Source: Methanobrevibacter sp. UBA412
GTDB taxonomy: Archaea; Methanobacteriota; Methanobacteria; Methanobacteriales; Methanobacteriaceae
Length of the DNA: 64,000 nt
Direction of reading: 5' to 3'
Assembly: GCA_002495685.1 (NCBI GenBank)
Contig: DAGJ01000021.1
Coordinates: forward strand, 257,601 to 321,600
Shown: positions 57,974-64,000 of the stretch, one piece after another
How positions within the stretch are numbered: the first letter of the stretch is position 1
How the letters are laid out: each line of letters begins with the position of its first letter
Program-made: the position numbers and the translations under genes
Notes under the pieces: model-generated
Databases searched by the model: none
What the model was told of the DNA's origin: nothing
Seen by the model: the letters and a program-made list of their open reading frames with translations, nothing else

Positions 57974-58432
57974 ATGTTTTTTGTTATTAGAGTTAGAGGT
58001 AGTACAGGTGTTATTGCTGACATCAAAGATACATTAGATTTACTAAATCTTACAAGAATCAGCCATGCTGTTTTAGTTGAAGAAAATCCAAGTATGAAAG
58101 GTATGCTTCAAAAAGCAAAAGATTATCTTACTTGGGGAGAAATTGATGCTGAAACATTAACTGAAATTATTGAAAAAAGAGGAAAACTTGTTGGTGGAGA
58201 TAAAGTCACTGAAGAATATCTTAAAGAAAATACTGATTTTTCATCTTTTGAAGAATTAGCTAATGCATTAATCAATGCTGAAATTAAAGCTAAAGATATT
58301 AATATGAAACCTGTTTTCCGTTTACACCCTCCAAGAAAAGGTTATGAATCTATCCGTCTTACTTATAATGAAGGTGGAACCCTTGGTTACAGAGGCGAAG
58401 AAATTATTGATCTCGCAAAGAGAATGAGTTAA
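57974..58432 (+). CDS. rpl30: 50S ribosomal protein uL30
   Basis: 152 residues, archaeal length. [20 protein letters not shown] start and [20 protein letters not shown] near the C-terminus. ATG at 57974 follows ATAGGTGATTATC; the GTG at 57965 is part of that ribosome-binding site. Confidence 0.93.
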   Translation: MFFVIRVRGSTGVIADIKDTLDLLNLTRISHAVLVEENPSMKGMLQKAKDYLTWGEIDAETLTEIIEKRGKLVGGDKVTEEYLKENTDFSSFEELANALINAEIKAKDINMKPVFRLHPPRKGYESIRLTYNEGGTLGYRGEEIIDLAKRMS

Positions 58433-58447
58433 TTATTGGTGGTATGA

Positions 58448-58885
58448 ATGATTAGAAAAAGTCGTAAAATTAATAAACAAAGAGGCTCTCGTTCTATTGG
58501 TGGAGGATGCTCCAAAAAACGTAGAGGTGCAGGAAATAGAGGTGGAAGAGGTTTAGCTGGTGCAGATAAACAACACTGGACTTGGACTGTAATTCACGAT
58601 CCTGATCATTATGGTAAACATGGATTTAAAAGACCTCAAAAAATGGTTAAAAAAATTAATCCTGTTAACTTAAGTTATTTAGATGATAAATCTGAAGAAT
58701 TATTAGAAAAAGGTATTGCTTCTAAAGATGGAGATTCTATTGTTATAGATATAACTGAATTAGGTTACAATAAAGTTTTAGCTAAAGGTTCTATTTCAAA
58801 ACCATTAACTATTAAATCTCCTTCTTTTTCAGCTTCTGCTATTGCTAAATTAGAAGAAGCTGGAGGCGAAGCTGTAGAATTATAA
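58448..58885 (+). CDS. rpl15: 50S ribosomal protein uL15
   Basis: 145 residues. IRKSRKINKQRGSRSIGGGC, GAGNRGGRGLAGADKQH and the HYGKHGFKRPQ-type segment DHYGKHGFKRPQKMVKK identify it. TTGGTGGTATGA upstream. Last ribosomal protein before a 182-base AT-rich gap that likely holds the secY promoter. Confidence 0.94.
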   Translation: MIRKSRKINKQRGSRSIGGGCSKKRRGAGNRGGRGLAGADKQHWTWTVIHDPDHYGKHGFKRPQKMVKKINPVNLSYLDDKSEELLEKGIASKDGDSIVIDITELGYNKVLAKGSISKPLTIKSPSFSASAIAKLEEAGGEAVEL

Positions 58886-59067
58886 TTTAACTAATTTAAT
58901 ATAATTCTATATTTTTTATTATTTCAAAAAGTTTATTTTATTAAAAATAGTTTTATTAATCATGAAAATTAATATATTATTAATTTAATGAGTTGGCTAT
59001 TTTTATTCATTAAATTTTTTAAAATATTTAAAAATTTATTATTAGTTAGTTATATCTGAGGAATAAC

Positions 59068-60435
59068 ATGTCAGTTTTGGAAAATTTTAAACCTTTATTT
59101 AGGCTTCTTCCTGAAGTTAAAACTCCTATACATAGAGAAAGTTTTAATGAGAAGCTTAAATGGACAGGTATCATATTGGTATTATATTTTATTTTAACTC
59201 AAGTTCCATTATATGGATTGAGTAGTGCAGCTGTTGATCAATTTGCTCAATTAAGAGCGGTTATGGCTGGAAGTTTTGGTTCAATTTTAACTTTAGGGAT
59301 TGGTCCTATTGTAACCGCATCAATTGTACTTCAACTATTAGTTGGTTCAAAAATATTAAAATTAGATTTATCTTTACATGAAGATAAAGCAATGTTCCAA
59401 AGTACTCAGAAATTGTTAGCTATTGTTTTCACAATATTTGAAGCTGGAGTTCTTGTTTTTACAGGAAGTTTAATACCTATAGATAACTCTTATCTTGGTG
59501 TATTAATGTTACAATTAGTTATTGGAGCTGTATTAATTATTTACCTTGATGAAGTTGTATCTAAATGGGGATTTGGTTCTGGTGTAGGTCTATTTATTGC
59601 AGCAGGTGTTGCTGAACAAATTGTTGTTGGTACATTTAACTTTTTACCATCACCAACTCAACCTGGTACTTTCTCTGGTATGATTCCGCAATTTATCCAA
59701 TCAATTGCTGCAGGACAACCTAATCCTTCTGTATTGCTCCCATTAATTGCTACTATAATAGTATTTTTAATTGCTTCTTATGGTGAAAGTATGAGAGTAG
59801 AAATTCCTATTTCTCATGGATCAGTTAGAGGGCACGGAAGAATTAGAGGATCTGTTGGTAAATATCCATTAAAATTTATTTATGCAAGTAATATGCCAGT
59901 TATATTAACTAGTGCATTATTAGTGAACGTTTCTCTTATGGCTAGTGTCTTCCAAAAATTAGGATGGCCAATATTAGGTGAAGTTTCACAAGGTCAAGCA
60001 ATTAATGGTTTAGCATTATATTTAACAACTCCTTCTGGAGTTAGTATGTTATGGACTAATCCATTTAGAGTAATCTTTTATGCTATTTTCTTCTTAGCAT
60101 GTTGTGCTCTATTCAGTTGGTTATGGGTAGAAATCAGTGGATTAAATGCTAAAGAAGTTAGTAAAAAATTATATGATTCTGGTATTCAAATACCTGGATT
60201 CAGAAGTAGTAAGAGACAGTTATATAAAATTATGAATAAATATATTCCTGCATTAACCATATTAGGTGGTTTATTCGTAGGACTTTTAGCATTTGGAGCT
60301 GATTTCACTCAAGCTTTAGGTGGAGGTACTGGTGTATTACTTACTGTTGGTATTGTATACAGGTTATATGAAGAAATTGCTCAAGAACAACTTATGGATA
60401 TGCACCCAGTATTAAGAAAATTCTTAGACAACTAA
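59068..60435 (+). CDS. secY: Preprotein translocase subunit SecY
   Basis: 455 residues with ten membrane segments. LFRLLPEVKTPIHRESFNEK start, the plug region near 60-75, MAGSFGSILTLGIGPIVTASI (read in part) and the cytoplasmic loop EIPISHGSVRGHGRIRGSVG that contacts the ribosome. Forms the protein-conducting channel with SecE/Sec61beta. TGAGGAATAAC before the ATG. Downstream of uL15 as usual. Confidence 0.96.
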   Translation: MSVLENFKPLFRLLPEVKTPIHRESFNEKLKWTGIILVLYFILTQVPLYGLSSAAVDQFAQLRAVMAGSFGSILTLGIGPIVTASIVLQLLVGSKILKLDLSLHEDKAMFQSTQKLLAIVFTIFEAGVLVFTGSLIPIDNSYLGVLMLQLVIGAVLIIYLDEVVSKWGFGSGVGLFIAAGVAEQIVVGTFNFLPSPTQPGTFSGMIPQFIQSIAAGQPNPSVLLPLIATIIVFLIASYGESMRVEIPISHGSVRGHGRIRGSVGKYPLKFIYASNMPVILTSALLVNVSLMASVFQKLGWPILGEVSQGQAINGLALYLTTPSGVSMLWTNPFRVIFYAIFFLACCALFSWLWVEISGLNAKEVSKKLYDSGIQIPGFRSSKRQLYKIMNKYIPALTILGGLFVGLLAFGADFTQALGGGTGVLLTVGIVYRLYEEIAQEQLMDMHPVLRKFLDN

Positions 60436-60528
60436 GATTTTTAAACAAAAATATATTTTTTATTTTATATTTTTTTTAAACATAAATATGATTTAATTTT
60501 AAATTTATAAATTATAAGAGGGATTATT

Positions 60529-61089
60529 ATGAAATTAGTAGTTTCAACAGGGATACCTGGTTCAGGTAGTACAACAGTATTAGAAAAAGCTTTACAAGAA
60601 GTCGATTATCTTCATATTAACTATGGGGATATCATGACTGAAATTGCTATTGAAAAAGAGTTAGTTGAAGATAGAGATTCTTTAAGAAAATTATCTTCTG
60701 ATGTTCAAAAAGAAATTCAAAAGGAAGCAGGTATTAAAATTAAGGAGAAATCAAAATCTCAAAATGTTATAGTTGATACTCATTGTACTATTAACACTCC
60801 AGATGGTTATTTACCTGGATTACCTATATGGGTTTTAGAAGGATTATCTCCAGATTGTTTTATATTAATCGAAGCAAATCCTGATGAAATATTATATAGA
60901 CGATTGAATGATGATTCTAGAGTAAGAGATATTGAAAAAGCAAAGGATATTCAATTACATCAAGAAATGAATCGTGCAGCTTCTATGGCTTATGCAACTT
61001 TAACTGGTGCTACTGTAAAAATTATTAATAATCATGATAATCATTTAAATTCTACAGTTAAAAATTTTGTAGATTTATTAAAAGATTAA
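60529..61089 (+). CDS. adkA: Archaeal adenylate kinase
   Basis: 186 residues. The archaeal-type P-loop STGIPGSGSTTVLEKAL, VDTHCTINTPDGYLPGLPIW (a family signature) and DDSRVRDIEKA identify AdkA, which interconverts AMP, ADP and ATP. AAGAGGGATTATT upstream of the ATG. Usual position between secY and the DUF106 gene. Confidence 0.95.
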   Translation: MKLVVSTGIPGSGSTTVLEKALQEVDYLHINYGDIMTEIAIEKELVEDRDSLRKLSSDVQKEIQKEAGIKIKEKSKSQNVIVDTHCTINTPDGYLPGLPIWVLEGLSPDCFILIEANPDEILYRRLNDDSRVRDIEKAKDIQLHQEMNRAASMAYATLTGATVKIINNHDNHLNSTVKNFVDLLKD

Positions 61090-61116
61090 ATTGAATAATT
61101 TTAAGGAACTAATATT

Positions 61117-61680
61117 ATGGTAGTTGAAATAGTTTATATGGTTTTAGATGCAATTTTTGCACCTTTAATTTCATTGGATCCTACTCCTAAAAATCCAATG
61201 CTTACAATTTTTGTGATATCATTAATAATTTCTCTTATTACTACTCTTGCTCAAAAATTGTTAGTTGATCAAGATGAGATGAAAGAAATCCAAGATGAAA
61301 TGAAAGCATATCAAAAAGAAATGAAAGAAGCTCAAATGAGTGGTGATAATAGGCAAATGGCCAAATTACAAGCTAAACAAGGAGATGTAATGGCTAAACA
61401 ATCTAAAATGATGAAAATGTCTTTTAAGCCTATGATTGTTACTTTTATACCAATATTATTAGTTTTTTATTGGATGGCTCAATCAGTTGTTTCTAAAACA
61501 ATTGTTTCACTTCCTCCGGCGGTTTATTATACTTTATTAACCCCGTTATGGCATATGTTTTATGGACCTCCAACTACAACTTTACCTTATGCTGTAGGTT
61601 GGTTAGGTTGGTACATTTTATGTACATTTGCTTTATCACAAATATTAAGAAAATATATGGGATTCAAAGATGGATTTTAA
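61117..61680 (+). CDS. DUF106 membrane protein (Oxa1/EMC3-like insertase)
   Basis: 187 residues. Three membrane segments (about 29-47, 107-125 and 163-180) with a long charged coiled-coil insert DEMKEIQDEMKAYQKEMKEA after the first, as in archaeal DUF106 proteins, which belong to the YidC/Oxa1/EMC3 superfamily of membrane insertases. Co-location with secY supports a role in inserting membrane proteins. AAGGAACTAAT before the ATG. Confidence 0.88.
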   Translation: MVVEIVYMVLDAIFAPLISLDPTPKNPMLTIFVISLIISLITTLAQKLLVDQDEMKEIQDEMKAYQKEMKEAQMSGDNRQMAKLQAKQGDVMAKQSKMMKMSFKPMIVTFIPILLVFYWMAQSVVSKTIVSLPPAVYYTLLTPLWHMFYGPPTTTLPYAVGWLGWYILCTFALSQILRKYMGFKDGF

Positions 61681-61877
61681 ATCCATTTTTGAGAAATATT
61701 TTAGAAAAAAGAATAAGTTTATATTGATAGATGATTATAATAATATTATAAATTACTATTTTTAAATAAATTGGTTTTTTATTATTAAATATAATTATTT
61801 AATTTATATTTTGAATCTATTTTTTTATAATAATAGGTTCTTTAATTATTAAAATTTTATAAAAGGTGGAGAAAAGA

Positions 61878-62144
61878 ATGCCTGAATTAAGATACAGATC
61901 AAGATCATACAAACGGATGCATAATAACACCCCTGGTGGTAAAAGTGTCCTAAGATATAAAAAGAAGAAACCATCTAAGCATGTATGTGCTGAATGTGGT
62001 GCACCGTTACATGGAGTTCCTCGAGGACGTCCATATGAAATTAATAAATTGTCTAAATCTCAAAAAAGACCTAGCCGCCCATATGGTGGTTATTTATGTT
62101 CTAAATGTGCTCGTAAGCACTTTAAAAATGAGGCTAGACAATAA
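61878..62144 (+). CDS. rpl34e: 50S ribosomal protein eL34
   Basis: 88 residues. [20 protein letters not shown] start and a zinc site [14 protein letters not shown]...[11 protein letters not shown] at 61878 is preferred to the GTG at 61866, which sits in AAAGGTGGA. Its stop overlaps the cmk start (TAATG). Confidence 0.95.
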   Translation: MPELRYRSRSYKRMHNNTPGGKSVLRYKKKKPSKHVCAECGAPLHGVPRGRPYEINKLSKSQKRPSRPYGGYLCSKCARKHFKNEARQ

Positions 62145-62662
62145 TGATTATAACTATCGGTGGTCTTGCAGGTACTGGAACTACTACTGCAGCCCAAGTA
62201 TTATCTAAAAAATTGGATATACCCTTTTTATCTACAGGTAGTATCTTTAGGGATATGGCTAAAGAGAAAGGTATGTCAGTTTTAGAATTTAGTAAATTTG
62301 CTGAAAATAATACTGAAATCGATAATGAAATTGATAAAAGACAAGCTGAAATAGCTAAAATTTCTGATAATCTAATTGTTGAAGGTAGACTTTCTGCTTA
62401 CTTTATTGATGCTGACTTAAAAATTTGGATGTATGCTCCTTTTGAAATTCGAGCTAACCGAATTTGTGATAGAGAAATTAAATCTTTTGAAACAGCTAGT
62501 CAAGAAATAAAGATTCGAGAAGAAAGTGAAGCTTCTAGATATTTAGATATTCATAATATAGATATTAATAATTTTGATATCTATGATTTAATGCTTAATA
62601 CTAATAGGTTTAATCCTGATAGTATAGCAAATATAATTTTAACAACATTAAAGGTGATATAA
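62144..62662 (+). CDS. cmk: Cytidylate kinase, archaeal type
   Basis: 172 residues. P-loop TIGGLAGTGTTTAAQVL, then FLSTGSIFRDMAKEKGMS and LIVEGRLSAYF, and DREIKSFETASQEIKIREES (lid and second Arg). Phosphorylates CMP/dCMP. Overlaps eL34 by one base and is followed directly by eL14. Its place between two ribosomal genes is usual. Confidence 0.93.
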   Translation: MIITIGGLAGTGTTTAAQVLSKKLDIPFLSTGSIFRDMAKEKGMSVLEFSKFAENNTEIDNEIDKRQAEIAKISDNLIVEGRLSAYFIDADLKIWMYAPFEIRANRICDREIKSFETASQEIKIREESEASRYLDIHNIDINNFDIYDLMLNTNRFNPDSIANIILTTLKVI

Positions 62663-62875
62663 ATGGCATCTATTGAAGTCGGAAGAGTATGTATTAAGAC
62701 AGCTGGTAGAGAAGCTGGCGAAAAATGTGCAATAATTGATATTATTGATGATAACTTTGTTGAAATAGTTGGTCAAACTATAAAAAATAGAAGATGTAAT
62801 ATTAACCATCTTGAACCTATTGATCAAACTGTAGAAGTTACAGATGATATTGAAGCTATTAAAAAATCATTATAA
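62663..62875 (+). CDS. rpl14e: 50S ribosomal protein eL14
   Basis: 70 residues, slightly short for the family. ASIEVGRVCIKTAGREAGEK start with the KOW-type barrel, then RRCNINHLEPIDQTVEV. AAAGGTGATATAA precedes the ATG, inside the end of cmk. Confidence 0.92.
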   Translation: MASIEVGRVCIKTAGREAGEKCAIIDIIDDNFVEIVGQTIKNRRCNINHLEPIDQTVEVTDDIEAIKKSL

Positions 62876-63014
62876 GAATAATTATCTTTAATTATTTTTA
62901 TAAACTAATTTTTTCAATATATTTACATTATTTTTTTAATTAATAATTTTTATTTTAATATAAATAAAAATAAGTTTGAATTTTTTTTAAATACTTTATT
63001 TTAATGTGATTTTT

Positions 63015-63977
63015 ATGGAAGGTTATGTAGTTAAATCTTCAAGTAGTACTAATGATGATTATGGTTGTGACCCTTTTAATAGACCTATTGAAGAACACAT
63101 TACTCATGGAATAATTAATTTAGATAAGACTTCTGGTCCTACTTCCCATGAGATTGATTCTTGGGTTAAAAGAATTTTGCATGTTAATAAAACAGGTCAT
63201 AGTGGAACTTTAGATCCTAAGGTTACTGGTATTTTACCTATAGGTATTGGTTCTGCTACTAGAGTTATTCAATTGTTATTACTTGCTCCTAAAGAATATG
63301 TTTGTTTAATGAAATTACATCAAGAAGTTGATGAAGATTCTATTAAATCTATTTTTGAAAAATTTACTGGTAAAATTTTCCAAACTCCTCCAGTAAAATC
63401 AGCTGTAAAACGAGAACTTAGAGCTCGTACTATTTATTATTCAGATATTTATGAAATAGATGGTCGGGATGTTCTTTTCCGTATTGGTTGTGAATCTGGA
63501 ACTTATGTTCGTACTTATTGTCATAATATAGGTGAAGCTTTAGGTTGTGGTGCCCATATGGCAGAATTACGTCGTACTATAGTTGGTCCTTTAAATGAAC
63601 ATACTAATCTTATTACTTTACAAGATTTAACTGATGCATATTATTATTATGCTGAAGAAGGTGATGAAACTTCTTTACGTAATATGATTAAACCTATGGA
63701 AGTTGCGACTGAACATTTACCTAAAGTAATTATTAGAGATTCTGCTGTTGGTGCTATTTGTCATGGTGCTAATTTAGCTGCTGGAGGAATTGTTGCTATT
63801 TCAGAAAATGTTCGCTATGGTGATATTGTTGCTATAATGACTATTAAGGGAGAGCTTGTTGCTTCTGCTAAATCTTTATTTAGTCTTGATGAAATTTTAG
63901 ATTCTGATTCTGGAATTATTTTTGAAACTAATAATGTTTATATGGATCCTGATGTTTATCCAAGTATGTGGAAATAA
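63015..63977 (+). CDS. cbf5: tRNA/rRNA pseudouridine synthase Cbf5 (TruB family)
   Basis: 320 residues. Catalytic subunit of H/ACA RNPs and also able to modify tRNA U55. The active-site Asp is in GHSGTLDPKVTGIL, with GIINLDKTSGPTSHEI before and CESGTYVRTYCHNIGEALG after; the C-terminal PUA domain starts LPKVIIRDSAVGAICHGANL. ATG at 63015 preferred over GTG at 63006 (inside ATGTGAT). Last gene of the region; uS13, which commonly follows, is not seen before the window ends. Confidence 0.94.
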   Translation: MEGYVVKSSSSTNDDYGCDPFNRPIEEHITHGIINLDKTSGPTSHEIDSWVKRILHVNKTGHSGTLDPKVTGILPIGIGSATRVIQLLLLAPKEYVCLMKLHQEVDEDSIKSIFEKFTGKIFQTPPVKSAVKRELRARTIYYSDIYEIDGRDVLFRIGCESGTYVRTYCHNIGEALGCGAHMAELRRTIVGPLNEHTNLITLQDLTDAYYYYAEEGDETSLRNMIKPMEVATEHLPKVIIRDSAVGAICHGANLAAGGIVAISENVRYGDIVAIMTIKGELVASAKSLFSLDEILDSDSGIIFETNNVYMDPDVYPSMWK

Positions 63978-63980
63978 ATT

Positions 63981-64000
63981 GGCTCTGTCAAAAACTTAGT
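63981..64000. mobile_element. Possible insertion-sequence terminus
   Basis: GGCTCTGTCAAAAACTTAGT occurs 4 bases after the cbf5 stop and runs to the window edge. It is less AT-rich than its surroundings and its form recalls terminal inverted repeats of archaeal/bacterial IS elements. Nothing else of the element is visible. Weak. Confidence 0.25.

Noticed and set aside
61981..62208. Alternative-frame ORF over eL34 and cmk
   Set aside because: It overlaps two well-supported genes in another frame and reads as a shadow.

Overview
The window comes from a very AT-rich archaeal chromosome of the order Methanobacteriales, most likely a gut-type Methanobrevibacter or Methanosphaera. Support comes from HMf-type histone, archaeal HMG-CoA synthase and thiolase, CDP-archaeol synthase, RFAP synthase (methanopterin), a homoaconitase/IPM-isomerase small subunit, PycA next to a biotin ligase, HypA/HypB, archaeal LonB, tRNA genes without encoded CCA, TATA boxes close to TTTATATA, and Shine-Dalgarno sequences of the GGAGGTGAT type. 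A moaC gene is present; M. stadtmanae is reported to lack molybdopterin synthesis, which slightly favours Methanobrevibacter, but the species cannot be fixed from the sequence.

Layout. 1-1742: tail of an unknown gene, a membrane-anchored M14-like peptidase, a hairpin-rich convergent spacer and carS. 2172-7345: a forward run of a Tes/MJ0619-type radical SAM protein, RFAP synthase, an aconitase-type small subunit, a zinc-finger protein and a tRNA methylthiotransferase. 7811-8482: histone gene and tRNA-Val/tRNA-Phe. 8552-11191: deoC with a 71-bp tandem duplication at its 3' end, then elp3. 11327-13054: four small genes (PRC-barrel, DUF2098-like, DUF308-like, secreted Cys-rich peptide). 13104-20449: hel308, moaC, a GT4 glycosyltransferase and cbiD on the minus strand, an SLC6-type transporter and a nitroreductase-like gene. 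20587-24441: two tRNA-Gly genes, HMG-CoA synthase, thiolase and an M48 peptidase. 24942-32740: GNAT, cobyric acid synthase, lonB, prs, hypA-hypB, a DUF354 protein and tRNA-Ala. 32898-44918: a mix of membrane proteins, a methyltransferase with a His-rich tail, fumarase beta, a MJ0158-type PLP enzyme, birA-pycA and a METTL5-like methyltransferase. 45210-63977: a SPOUT protein followed by a long, nearly complete S10/spc-type ribosomal superoperon (uL3 to uL15), then secY, adkA, a DUF106 insertase-like protein, eL34, cmk, eL14 and cbf5.

How the parts relate. Mevalonate entry (HMG-CoA synthase, thiolase), carS and the Tes-like enzyme are all on the route to archaeal ether lipids. RFAP synthase, the YLRT-type small subunit, CbiD and cobyric acid synthase feed the methanogenic cofactors (methanopterin, coenzyme B, corrinoid). 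The ribosomal superoperon carries its usual passengers for tRNA/rRNA processing (Rpp29, Cbf5), initiation (eIF1) and membrane insertion (SecY, DUF106).

No CRISPR array, prophage or defence island is visible. The most unusual signals are non-coding structures (a hairpin-rich leader and a 22-bp perfect palindrome ahead of uL3, a structured 404-bp spacer inside the ribosomal operon between eL32 and eL19, and a paired-repeat spacer at 844-968) and His-rich C-terminal tails on two unrelated proteins (an MnmC-like methyltransferase and eIF1). All functional calls are from reading the sequence; no database search was run.
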